A DNA stretch of 64,000 nt from Coriobacteriaceae bacterium (lineage in GTDB: Bacteria; Actinomycetota; Coriobacteriia; Coriobacteriales; Coriobacteriaceae): contig DAJPFV010000001.1 of assembly GCA_025993015.1 (NCBI GenBank), forward strand, positions 1,736,001 to 1,800,000, read 5' to 3'. This document shows, in pieces, positions 7,979 through 15,189 of the stretch (within the stretch, counting starts at the first letter, position 1; each line of letters opens with the position of its first letter). The position numbers and the translations under genes were made by a program. The notes under the pieces were generated by a model. That model worked only from the letters and a program-made list of their open reading frames with translations, made no database searches and had not been told where the DNA came from.

Positions 7979-8763
7979 TCAAGATTAAGTCTGCAACGCA
8001 AATCGAGCAGATGAAGAAGGCAGGAGCGCTATCTAAGATGGCGCTCCGCCACGTTGGAGCCATGGTTCGCCCTGGTGTTTCGACCTTTGAGCTTGATCAG
8101 CTTGCGGAGCAGATTATCCGCATGCATGGTGGCACCCCGGCCTTTAAGGGTTACGGCGGGTTCCCCGGTACCATTTGTGCATCGATCAACGATGCCGTGG
8201 TGCACGGTATTCCCAATCCCGACATGATCCTGCGCGATGGCGATATCATCTCCATCGATACGGGAGCCGTTGTTGACGGTTGGGTCGGCGATAACGCTTG
8301 GACGTTTTTCGTCGGTACCCCCACGCCCGAGGCCAAGGCTTTGTGTGAGGTCACGCGCGATTGCCTTAAGGCTGCTATCGAGCAGGCTGTTCCCGGTAAC
8401 CATATCGGGGACGTCGGTTATGCTGTTCAGTCCCTCGCCGAGTCTCACGGTTACGGCGTGCTTCGTGATTATGTGGGTCATGGCATTGGCCGCGTGATGC
8501 ACGAGGACCCCAACGTTCCTAACTATGGAAAGAAGGGGAGGGGCGTTCGCCTCCAGGCCGGCATGGTCATTGCCATCGAGCCGATGGTTACGATGGGTTC
8601 CAACCATGTGAGCACGGGCTCCGACGGTTGGATCGTCACGACCAACGACCACCTGCCCGCCGCGCACTACGAGAACACCGTCGCCATTACCAATGACGGT
8701 CCGGTGATTCTCACCACGGATGCGCAAGGTGCCTGGTGTTCCTTGCAGGGCGGTGAAATGTAG
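7975..8763 (+). CDS. map: Methionine aminopeptidase, type I
   Basis: MetAP removes the initiator Met from nascent proteins using two divalent metal ions. The 262-residue sequence shows the pita-bread fold motifs with the metal ligands: SIDTGAVVDGWVGDNAW (two Asp), DYVGHGIGRVMHEDP (His) and AIEPMV (Glu), plus the second Glu near YENTVAIT. Type I length, no extra N-terminal zinc domain. The ATG overlaps the adk stop. Confidence 0.97.
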   Translation: MIKIKSATQIEQMKKAGALSKMALRHVGAMVRPGVSTFELDQLAEQIIRMHGGTPAFKGYGGFPGTICASINDAVVHGIPNPDMILRDGDIISIDTGAVVDGWVGDNAWTFFVGTPTPEAKALCEVTRDCLKAAIEQAVPGNHIGDVGYAVQSLAESHGYGVLRDYVGHGIGRVMHEDPNVPNYGKKGRGVRLQAGMVIAIEPMVTMGSNHVSTGSDGWIVTTNDHLPAAHYENTVAITNDGPVILTTDAQGAWCSLQGGEM

Positions 8764-8838
8764 GGCTTGCGTCAAATGCACGCCTTAACATTTCAAATGT
8801 AACAAGTTTCGCTTAGTTGTGGAGCCATTACGAAGATA

Positions 8839-8867
8839 TTACGATACGTGCATGCGTATTGTAGAAT
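8839..8867 (+). promoter_or_regulatory. Candidate promoter for infA
   Basis: TTACGA at 8839-8844 and TAGAAT at 8862-8867 are separated by 17 bases, 40 bp upstream of infA. The -10 is 5 of 6 to consensus, the -35 is weak. The gap after map is 143 bp, room for a separate start of the infA-rpoA unit. Confidence 0.45.
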
Positions 8868-8906
8868 ACTCAATCGCTGTCGTTTTCTAGAGAAAGATGA
8901 TTGCTT

Positions 8907-9125
8907 GTGAAGAAGGAAGACGCAATTGAGCTCGAGGGTACGGTAAAGGAACCGTTGCCCAATGCCATGTTTAAGGTTGAGCTCGAGAACGGTCATTCGG
9001 TTCTGTGCAACATTTCTGGCAAGATCCGAATGAATTACATCCGTATTCTCCCCGGTGACAGGGTTGTCGTGGAGCTTTCCCCGTACGACCTGACCCGCGG
9101 CCGCATCACCTATCGCTACAAATAG
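8907..9125 (+). CDS. infA: Translation initiation factor IF-1
   Basis: IF-1 binds the ribosomal A site during initiation. The 72-residue OB-fold protein (KKEDAIELEGTVKEPLPNAMF, shown here to residue 22 in part) ends RGRITYRYK, matching the family's standard 72-residue length. For this reason GTG 8907 is preferred over the in-frame TTG 8901. It begins the second part of the ribosomal run and is followed by rpmJ after 150 bp. Confidence 0.96.
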   Translation: MKKEDAIELEGTVKEPLPNAMFKVELENGHSVLCNISGKIRMNYIRILPGDRVVVELSPYDLTRGRITYRYK

Positions 9126-9275
9126 CGGCACGCATACACGCACTCCATTTCCGGCTGCAGGCTTAGCTCAACCTACGGTCGGATTGTGTGTGAAGACCAG
9201 CCATAGTTTTAAACGCCTGCGGCTGGGCGAGTAGATAGTAGGGAAGTAGTTTGAGCGCTACCGAAAGGAAGAACG

Positions 9276-9389
9276 ATGAAGGTACGTCCTTCGGTCAAGA
9301 AGATGTGCGATAAGTGCAAAATCATTAGGCGCCATGGCAAGGTCCTCGTCATTTGCGAGAACCCCCGTCATAAGCAGCGTCAGGGTTAA
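9276..9389 (+). CDS. rpmJ: 50S ribosomal protein L36, zinc type
   Basis: A 37-residue gene too short for most ORF finders. The translation begins MKVRPSVKKMCDKC and has the zinc ligands C11, C14, C27 and H32 of the C+ form of L36 (bL36). AAAGGAAG at 9265-9272 precedes the ATG. The canonical order infA-rpmJ-rpsM-rpsK-rpsD-rpoA-rplQ is kept here. Confidence 0.97.
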   Translation: MKVRPSVKKMCDKCKIIRRHGKVLVICENPRHKQRQG

Positions 9390-9403
9390 GAGAGGAGACT
9401 ACG

Positions 9404-9778
9404 TTGGCCCGTATTAATGGTGTCGACCTCCCGCGTGAGAAGCGCGTTGAGATCGGTCTGACCTACATTTACGGCATCGGCCGCACCACTGCGACGAAGA
9501 TTTGCGTCGAGTGCAATGTTAACGTGGATACGCGCGTTAAGGACCTCACCGAGGATGAGGTTAACGCCATCCGCGATTATATCGATAAGAACCAGATCAT
9601 GGTTGAGGGCGACCTCCGCCGTGAGCGCAACCAGAACGTCAAGCGCCTTATGGACATCGGCTGCAACCGCGGCCTTCGTCACCGCAAGGGCCTCCCGGTC
9701 CGCGGCCAGCGCACCCACACTAACGCTCGTACCCGCAAGGGCCCGAAGCGTCAGATCGGTGCTAAGAAGAAGAAATAA
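9404..9778 (+). CDS. rpsM: 30S ribosomal protein S13
   Basis: S13 (uS13) lies in the 30S head and contacts P-site tRNA. The 124-residue protein starts ARINGVDLPREKRVEIGLTY, has the helix-hairpin-helix-like YGIGRTTATKIC and ends in a basic tail (GPKRQIGAKKKK). Initiation is at TTG 9404, with GAGAGGAGA upstream at about 9390-9398; no ATG or GTG fits. 14 bp after rpmJ. Confidence 0.97.
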   Translation: MARINGVDLPREKRVEIGLTYIYGIGRTTATKICVECNVNVDTRVKDLTEDEVNAIRDYIDKNQIMVEGDLRRERNQNVKRLMDIGCNRGLRHRKGLPVRGQRTHTNARTRKGPKRQIGAKKKK

Positions 9779-9792
9779 GGAGCGCTAGATAG

Positions 9793-10197
9793 ATGGCTAC
9801 TGCTAAGAAGAACGTTCGCGCTGCCCGTCTGAAGCGCGCGGACCGTAAGAACATTTCCGTGGGCCAGGCTCACATTCGTTCTACGTTCAACAACACGATC
9901 GTTTCGATCACCGATCCCCAGGGCAACGTCATTTCCTGGAAGTCGGCTGGCCAGGTGGGCTTTAAGGGCTCCCGTAAGTCCACGCCGTTCGCTGCCCAGA
10001 TGGCTGCCGAGGCTGCTGCCAAGCAGGCCATGGAGCACGGTATGAAGAAGGTTTCCGTCTTCGTCAAGGGCCCCGGCTCCGGTCGTGAGACCGCCATCCG
10101 CTCCCTCCAGGCTGCTGGCCTCGAGGTCTCGAGCATCCAGGACAAGACCCCCATTCCGCACAACGGCTGCCGCCCCAAGAAGCGTCGCCGCGTGTAA
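9793..10197 (+). CDS. rpsK: 30S ribosomal protein S11
   Basis: S11 (uS11) lies on the 30S platform near the mRNA exit. The 134-residue protein contains the conserved AHIRSTFNNTIVSITDPQGN and the C-terminal KTPIPHNGCRPKKRRRV. It is 14 bp after rpsM and 19 bp before rpsD, so one transcript. Confidence 0.98.
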   Translation: MATAKKNVRAARLKRADRKNISVGQAHIRSTFNNTIVSITDPQGNVISWKSAGQVGFKGSRKSTPFAAQMAAEAAAKQAMEHGMKKVSVFVKGPGSGRETAIRSLQAAGLEVSSIQDKTPIPHNGCRPKKRRRV

Positions 10198-10216
10198 CTG
10201 AAAGGATCGTATCAAT

Positions 10217-10813
10217 ATGGCAATCGACAGGACTCCTGTTCTTAAGCGCTGCCGTCAGCTCGGGATCGATCCCGCTGAGCTCGGTTACAGCAGCAAGAAG
10301 GAATCTATCCGTCAGCCCAAGCGCCGTCGCAAGGAATCTGAGTACGGCATGCAGCTGCGCGAGAAGCAGAAGGTCAAGTTCATCTATGGCGTTCTGGAGA
10401 AGCAGTTCCACGGCTACTTCAACAAGGCCCGCAAGATGAACGGCGTCACCGGTGAGAACCTCATGATCATCCTTGAGTCTCGCCTCGACAACGTCGTCTT
10501 CCGTCTTGGCTTCGCCCGCACCCGCAAAGAGGCTCGTCAGTCCGTCCGTCACGGTCACTTCACCGTGAACGGCAAGCGCGTGGACATCCCGTCCTACCGC
10601 GTCAAGGCCGGCGACGTCGTCGCTGTCGGCGAGAAGTTCCGTGACCTCCTCCCCATCAAGGAGGCCCTGATTTCCTCCGAGCGCTTTGAGGTCCCTGGCT
10701 GGCTCGAGGTCGATATCGAGAAGCTGTCTGGTAACGTGCTCGCTCTGCCGACGCGTGAGCAGATCAGCGGTGATATCAACGAGCAGCTCATCGTCGAGCT
10801 CTACTCTAAGTAG
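10217..10813 (+). CDS. rpsD: 30S ribosomal protein S4
   Basis: S4 (uS4) nucleates 30S assembly on 16S rRNA. The 198-residue product has the S4 RNA-binding domain (ESRLDNVVFRLGFARTRKEA then HFTVNGKRVDIPSYRVKAGD, residues about 88-135). No N-terminal Cys cluster is present, so this is the zinc-free type. An AAAGGA site precedes the ATG. Confidence 0.97.
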   Translation: MAIDRTPVLKRCRQLGIDPAELGYSSKKESIRQPKRRRKESEYGMQLREKQKVKFIYGVLEKQFHGYFNKARKMNGVTGENLMIILESRLDNVVFRLGFARTRKEARQSVRHGHFTVNGKRVDIPSYRVKAGDVVAVGEKFRDLLPIKEALISSERFEVPGWLEVDIEKLSGNVLALPTREQISGDINEQLIVELYSK

Positions 10814-10845
10814 TCCATCCGGGCTGCTGAGGCTGGAGGTAATAC

Positions 10846-11787
10846 ATGTCAGAATTCATTAGGCCTCAGGTTCAGGTCGAAGAGATCAACGAGACGTCTG
10901 CTCGTGTCTCCGTCGAGCCGCTCGAGCGTGGTTACGGCGATACGCTGGGTAACTCCCTTCGTCGCGTTCTTCTGTCCTCGCTCGAGGGTGCCGCCGTCGA
11001 GGCTATTCAGATCGATGGTGCGCAGCACGAGTTCATGACCATCCCTAACATGGTCGAGGATGTCACCGACATCGTCCTGAATGTCAAGGGTCTTGTCTTC
11101 AGGGCTCTCGGCACGACCGACGAGGCGACCGCCACCATCTCGGTTGACGGCCCCTGCGAGGTCACCGGTGCGGACTTCTTTATTCCGTCCGAGTTTGAGC
11201 TGGTCAACCCCGAGCAGCACATTGCTACGCTCACCGAGGGTGGCCATCTCACCATGAGCATGCGCATCGGCTATGGCCGCGGCTATGTTTCTGGCGAGGC
11301 CAACAAGCGCGACAACGATCCCATCGGTGTGATCCACGTCGACTCGCTGTACTCGCCGGTTTCCCGTTGCGCCAAGCTCGTTGAGGCTTGCCGTGTCGGT
11401 CAGCACACCGACTACGACCGCCTTGTCCTCGAGATCGAGACCAACGGCTCCATCGCCCCGCGCGACGCCGTGGTCCAGGCTGCCAATATCATCAACCAGC
11501 ATATGGCCGCCTTTATGAACCTTACCGAGACCCCCGAGGTCGAGGAGGAGGCTTCGATCTTCGCTCCCGAGGTCACCAACGACAACGCTGAGCTGGACAA
11601 GCAGATCGAGGATCTGGACCTTTCCGTCCGTTCCTACAACTGCCTTAAGCGCGCCAGCATTCACTCGGTCCGTCAGCTCGTTGAGTTCTCGGAGAACGAT
11701 CTGCTCAACATCCGTAACTTCGGTGTTAAGTCGATCGAGGAAGTGAAGGACAAGCTTGAGTCCATGGGCCTGAGCCTGAAGGCTTAA
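10846..11787 (+). CDS. rpoA: DNA-directed RNA polymerase subunit alpha
   Basis: The alpha subunit dimerises to scaffold RNA polymerase assembly and its C-terminal domain binds UP elements and activators. In the 313-residue protein the N-terminal domain includes RGYGDTLGNSLRRVLLSSLEGAA (residues 28-50, split here) and the linker is acidic (around 225-245). The C-terminal domain, about 248-313, has the VRSYNCLKRASI and LLNIRNFGVKSIEEV motifs. Length is typical; GGAGG precedes ATG 10846. Confidence 0.98.
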   Translation: MSEFIRPQVQVEEINETSARVSVEPLERGYGDTLGNSLRRVLLSSLEGAAVEAIQIDGAQHEFMTIPNMVEDVTDIVLNVKGLVFRALGTTDEATATISVDGPCEVTGADFFIPSEFELVNPEQHIATLTEGGHLTMSMRIGYGRGYVSGEANKRDNDPIGVIHVDSLYSPVSRCAKLVEACRVGQHTDYDRLVLEIETNGSIAPRDAVVQAANIINQHMAAFMNLTETPEVEEEASIFAPEVTNDNAELDKQIEDLDLSVRSYNCLKRASIHSVRQLVEFSENDLLNIRNFGVKSIEEVKDKLESMGLSLKA

Positions 11788-11817
11788 TGCTTCGCATATT
11801 TGAGGAGAAACTAGACC

Positions 11818-12285
11818 ATGCGTCACAACGTTAAGAAGGGCCTGAAGCTCGGCACCGATGCGAGCCACACCAAGGCCATGAAGAAGAGCCTTGCTAAGGC
11901 CCTCTTCGAGAACGACCGCATCAAGACCACCGAGACCCGCGCTAAGGCGCTGCGTTCGGTCGTCGACCCGATCATCACTTGGGCCAAGAAGGGCGACCTG
12001 CACTCTCGTCGTCTGGCTATCGCCAAGCTCGGCGATAAGCAGCTCGTTGCCGAGATCTTCGACAAGGCTGCCCAGGGCATGTGGCAGGACCGCAACGGCG
12101 GTTACACCCGCATCATGAAGCTCGGCAACCGCAAGGGCGACAACGCTCCCATCGTTATCATGGAGCTCGTCACCGAGCCTTGCACGCCTAAGGCCAAGAA
12201 GGCTGCTCCGGCCCCCAAGAAGGCCGCTGCTCCCAAGAAGGTCGAGGCCGTCGAGGAGGCTCCTGCTGAGGAGACCGCTGAGTAG
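11818..12285 (+). CDS. rplQ: 50S ribosomal protein L17 with Ala/Lys/Glu-rich C-terminal tail
   Basis: L17 (bL17) lies near the exit tunnel of the 50S subunit. Residues 1-120 are a standard L17 (MRHNVKKGLKLGTDASH..., then VDPIITWAKKGDLHSRR). Residues 121-155 are an extra Ala/Lys/Pro-rich then Glu-rich tail (KAAPAPKKAAAPKK...EETAE), a low-complexity extension also found on L31 in this window. It ends the operon, with a strong terminator 27 bp later. Confidence 0.97.
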   Translation: MRHNVKKGLKLGTDASHTKAMKKSLAKALFENDRIKTTETRAKALRSVVDPIITWAKKGDLHSRRLAIAKLGDKQLVAEIFDKAAQGMWQDRNGGYTRIMKLGNRKGDNAPIVIMELVTEPCTPKAKKAAPAPKKAAAPKKVEAVEEAPAEETAE

Positions 12286-12311
12286 ACAATCCGTCTGCAT
12301 AGGCTATATTC

Positions 12312-12342
12312 GAGGGGTACGTTCGCGTACCCCTCTTTTTTT
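12312..12342 (+). terminator. Rho-independent terminator of the ribosomal/rpoA operon
   Basis: GAGGGGTACG and CGTACCCCTC form a 10-bp stem with a short loop, followed by a run of seven T at 12336-12342. Confidence 0.92.
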
Positions 12343-12377
12343 GTCGCGATACCGTTACTTGTTTGTTGGGAGCGCCC

Positions 12378-13202
12378 ATGACTGCCCCGTCTGATTTCAA
12401 TTCGATTTCCGAGCTTGACGCCACGCTCGTATTTCGTGTGGCCTATGATGGCTCGTCGTATAGCGGATTTGCCGAGCAGCCGGGACAGACGACGGTTGCG
12501 GGTGAGCTGCGTCGAGCCATCGAGACGCTGCTTCGCCGCCCGATCGATTTGACGTGCGCGGGGCGTACCGATGCCGGTGTGCACGCGGTGGCGCAGTACA
12601 TCAGCGTGCCCGTAACGGACGCTGAGCTCGCCCTTACGCGCCGTAGGTGGCTGCGGGCTATGGATGCCCTGCTGCCTAAAGATATCGCCATAAACGAGGT
12701 CTACAGGGCCCGTAAGGGCTTTTCTGCACGCTTTGACGCGCGTTCCCGTACGTATACGTACCGTATTGCCGATCGCGATGCGCGCCCCGTGCTGTCCCGT
12801 GGTGCCGTGTGGTGGCATCGCTATCCCTTGGACGTCGAGGCCATGTCTGCGGCCTGTCCCGCGCTTTTGGGTGAGCAGGACTTTAAGAGCTTTTGCAAGG
12901 TCGCCTCTGCCGTGGGCAAGCCTACGCACCGCTGCGTGATGCGGGCCGAGTTTGGCCATGAGGTTGCGTTTGGCGAGGACATCCTGACGTTTACCATCGA
13001 GGGCAATGCGTTTCTGCATTCGATGGTCCGTACGATCGTTGGCACGCTTGTCGAGATTGGCATGCATCGCCGTAAACCCGAGTGGATGCGCGAGGTCATC
13101 GATGCTTGCGATCGTACCGCTGCGGGCCCCACGGCTCCTGCCTGCGGCCTTACGTTTATGGGCGTGGATTACGATCCCGCCGAGCTTGTCGTGCTCGACT
13201 AG
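12378..13202 (+). CDS. truA: tRNA pseudouridine(38-40) synthase TruA
   Basis: TruA converts uridines 38-40 of tRNA anticodon stems to pseudouridine. The catalytic Asp is D65 in AGRTDAGVHA (61-70), and FSARFDARSRTYTYRI and the later SMVRTIVGTLVEIG motif are present. The ATG at 12378 follows GGGAG at 12368-12372; an in-frame TTG lies at 12363. The 274-residue length is normal. truA following rplQ is a common arrangement, here across a terminator. Confidence 0.95.
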   Translation: MTAPSDFNSISELDATLVFRVAYDGSSYSGFAEQPGQTTVAGELRRAIETLLRRPIDLTCAGRTDAGVHAVAQYISVPVTDAELALTRRRWLRAMDALLPKDIAINEVYRARKGFSARFDARSRTYTYRIADRDARPVLSRGAVWWHRYPLDVEAMSAACPALLGEQDFKSFCKVASAVGKPTHRCVMRAEFGHEVAFGEDILTFTIEGNAFLHSMVRTIVGTLVEIGMHRRKPEWMREVIDACDRTAAGPTAPACGLTFMGVDYDPAELVVLD

Positions 13203-13320
13203 GGGAGGGCTTGACGCGCCGTTCGTCGGCATCTGTCATCTGTGGGCTGCGCGTGTGCAACATCTGTTCTTGGCGTGCAGTGCAACCGGTGTCTCATTGC
13301 TTTTATTTATGGGGTGTACC

Positions 13321-13362
13321 ATGAACCACGGTTTGATTCATTGCTGTCGAGAGGACGGATAA
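13321..13362 (+). other. Possible 13-codon leader peptide before the glycosyltransferase
   Basis: An ATG with GGGGTG 5-10 bases upstream opens a 13-codon frame (MNHGLIHCCREDG) whose stop is one base before the TTG start of the next gene. It could allow translational coupling, or be chance. Confidence 0.2.
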
Positions 13363-13363
13363 C

Positions 13364-14404
13364 TTGGTTCGACGTGGCTCGCATCCGCGACTTTCGGTGA
13401 TCCTTGTGGTAGAAGGTTCGCCCAGCTATGCGATGCGTGCGCTCGAGAGTATCCAGAACCAAGACCTCTACGATTTGCAGATTGTCGTTGTCTGCCGCGA
13501 TGCTGCGCCCGGTGTGCGCCATTCGCTTCAGGTTGCTGCCGACAGGGACATCCATATTGATTTGATTGACGTCGAGGACGCGAAGCGCGGTGCTTGCCTT
13601 CGTGCCGGTTTTGCTGCCTCGCGTGGCTCTCAAATCATCGCTATGAACGCCGATGAGTGGTTTGCTCCGCAGTCCCTTTCCAAGATGGTCGATATCGCGT
13701 GCGATACTACGGCAGACATAGTGCTCCCCACGGTGTCGCTCGACCGCTATGATGCACATCGAGAGCGCCATTCGCGCGTCTTGGATGCTGCTCATATTTC
13801 CATTGATAGCAAATCCTCGATGGTGACCGGGCTGCCCCAGTTGATTTTAGGCGGCCTTGTCGTTCAGACCTCTGGCGTGATGTACAGCCGCTCGCTGTTT
13901 GAGGCATGCCTGTCGCGCGGCAAGGCGTACCGTACGGTTGAGTTTATGGCTTATGCGCTCTCGCAGGCACGATTCGTGTCCGGCTGCGGCGACGCTTGTT
14001 TTCATGCGGTGGCACCTAAGCTTACAGATGCCTTTGATCCCACCATGTATGCCAGGATATCCGATGACACTCGAGCGCTCGACGAGCTTGCGGACTCACT
14101 CTCGGAAGCAGATAGCGGTGGTCGGCTCAAGCTGGCAAGCCAAAAGTTCTACTTTGCCGGACTGGTCGCCTGCATCGAGAATTTGTGTCTGAGCCCGCAT
14201 GGGGTGTCGTCAATCGAGCGTTCCGCCCGCATGCGTGATATGCTCGAGGCGCCTCGAACCCGTCAGATGGTCGCCGCGCTCAAGGACAACCATCGGGGAC
14301 TTGGTCTGTTGTTTGGGCCGATCGCCAGCGCCAAGCCCGCGCGCTGCGTGATGTGTACGCATCTGGCAGCTTTTCTTAACCGGACGGGCGCAAAAACCGC
14401 CTAA
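13364..14404 (+). CDS. Glycosyltransferase family 2-like protein
   Basis: The first 130 residues follow the GT-A fold of family 2 glycosyltransferases: RLSVILVVEG strand, repeated helices with RALESIQNQDLYDLQIVVV, and MNADEWFAPQSL at about residues 88-99 in place of the usual DxD motif. Such enzymes transfer sugars to polysaccharide or glycolipid acceptors. The remaining 215 residues are not recognised. Start TTG 13364 is the only one giving the complete first strand; the site GAGAGGACGG lies before it. No neighbouring sugar genes, so the substrate is unknown. Confidence 0.75.
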   Translation: MVRRGSHPRLSVILVVEGSPSYAMRALESIQNQDLYDLQIVVVCRDAAPGVRHSLQVAADRDIHIDLIDVEDAKRGACLRAGFAASRGSQIIAMNADEWFAPQSLSKMVDIACDTTADIVLPTVSLDRYDAHRERHSRVLDAAHISIDSKSSMVTGLPQLILGGLVVQTSGVMYSRSLFEACLSRGKAYRTVEFMAYALSQARFVSGCGDACFHAVAPKLTDAFDPTMYARISDDTRALDELADSLSEADSGGRLKLASQKFYFAGLVACIENLCLSPHGVSSIERSARMRDMLEAPRTRQMVAALKDNHRGLGLLFGPIASAKPARCVMCTHLAAFLNRTGAKTA

Positions 14405-14410
14405 ACGGCT

Positions 14411-14448
14411 CATTTCGAAACAAATTTGCATAGAATTGTTTCGAAATG
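14411..14448. promoter_or_regulatory. Perfect 13-bp inverted repeat upstream of argR
   Basis: CATTTCGAAACAA (14411-14423) and its exact complement (14436-14448) flank a 12-base spacer, each arm containing the self-complementary TTTCGAAA. It starts 7 bp after the glycosyltransferase stop and has no T-run, so an operator or a two-site protein target is as likely as a terminator. Confidence 0.55.
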
Positions 14449-14489
14449 CGTTCTTATTCACTAAAACCTTCAAATAGCGCTAAACTATT

Positions 14490-14506
14490 CAATCACTAAG
14501 TGATTG
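14490..14506. promoter_or_regulatory. Palindrome CAATCAC-TAA-GTGATTG, candidate argR operator
   Basis: A perfect 7-bp-arm palindrome 31 bp before the argR start. It partly resembles the AT-rich palindromic ARG box (TGAAT..ATTCA pattern; TATTCAATCAC precedes it), so self-regulation by ArgR is plausible but unproven. Confidence 0.4.
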
Positions 14507-14536
14507 TCTCCACCATCTTTTGGAGTGAGGTTTTGT

Positions 14537-14974
14537 ATGGCCAAAAAACGCAATGGGCGCCAGGATGCCATTAGAGATATTGTTCGCAATAAGGACGTAC
14601 GCACGCAGCGCGTTTTGGTAGACGAGCTTCGCGCCATGGGTTTCGATTGCACGCAGGCGACCGTTTCGCGCGATATCGCGGACATGGGACTGCGTAAGCT
14701 CCCCGAGGGCATCTATGTCCTTGCCGAGGACCTGCATCTGCAGCGCATGGTATCCGAGTTGGTTACCGGCGTACTGCGCACCGATAATCTGGTTATGATC
14801 AAGGCACAGCCCGGTACGGCTTCTGGTATTGCCGCAGCTGTCGATGCTGCGGAGCTGCCCGACGTGCTCGGCTCGCTTGCCGGCAACGACACGATCTTGG
14901 TCATTGCGCAGACGGCCGAGGACGGCGAGCGCCTTGAGGCGCTCATCAACAAGCTGAGTAACTCTCGCAAGTAG
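14537..14974 (+). CDS. argR: Arginine repressor ArgR
   Basis: ArgR is a hexameric arginine-sensing repressor of arginine biosynthesis and an activator of catabolism. The 145-residue protein has an N-terminal winged helix (RQDAIRDIVRNKDVRTQRVL, then ATVSRDIADMGLRKLP at 41-56) and a C-terminal oligomerisation/arginine-binding domain with AQPGTASGIAAAVDAAELPD and GNDTILVIA. The start is ATG 14537 with GGAGTGAGG upstream. No arg genes are nearby, so its targets are elsewhere; palindromes upstream suggest autoregulation. Confidence 0.93.
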   Translation: MAKKRNGRQDAIRDIVRNKDVRTQRVLVDELRAMGFDCTQATVSRDIADMGLRKLPEGIYVLAEDLHLQRMVSELVTGVLRTDNLVMIKAQPGTASGIAAAVDAAELPDVLGSLAGNDTILVIAQTAEDGERLEALINKLSNSRK

Positions 14975-15024
14975 GGGAGTAGTGGCGCTGCTACTGCGCC
15001 GATTGTTGCTATAGGTAATTGCCG

Positions 15025-15054
15025 AGGGCGTTGACGAAGGTCAGCGCCCTTTTT
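15025..15054 (+). terminator. Terminator downstream of argR
   Basis: AGGGCGTTGAC and GTCAGCGCCCT form an 11-bp stem with a 4-base loop, followed by TTTT. Confidence 0.85.
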
Positions 15055-15123
15055 GCATGCCGGCGCCTGTTGCCCTATCGGTCTTGCAGCCGGGGCCGTC
15101 GTTGCATCTTGTGGCATCTGCCG

Positions 15124-15165
15124 AAATAAAGAAGCGCCCGAGCAGCGTACGTGCTGCTCGGGCGC
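15124..15165 (-). terminator. Terminator of the penicillin-binding protein gene
   Basis: On the minus strand a perfect 13-bp stem (15134-15146 with 15153-15165) is followed by TTCTTTATT. Confidence 0.85.
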
Positions 15166-15189
15166 CTTGGTGTCAGTCGTTCTTTGCGC

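Noticed and set aside
9126..9275. A further gene between infA and rpmJ
   Set aside because: No frame with a ribosome binding site; just a 150-bp gap.
10849..12300. A 483-codon antisense frame over rpoA and rplQ
   Set aside because: Same shadow effect; no ribosome binding site or recognisable domain.
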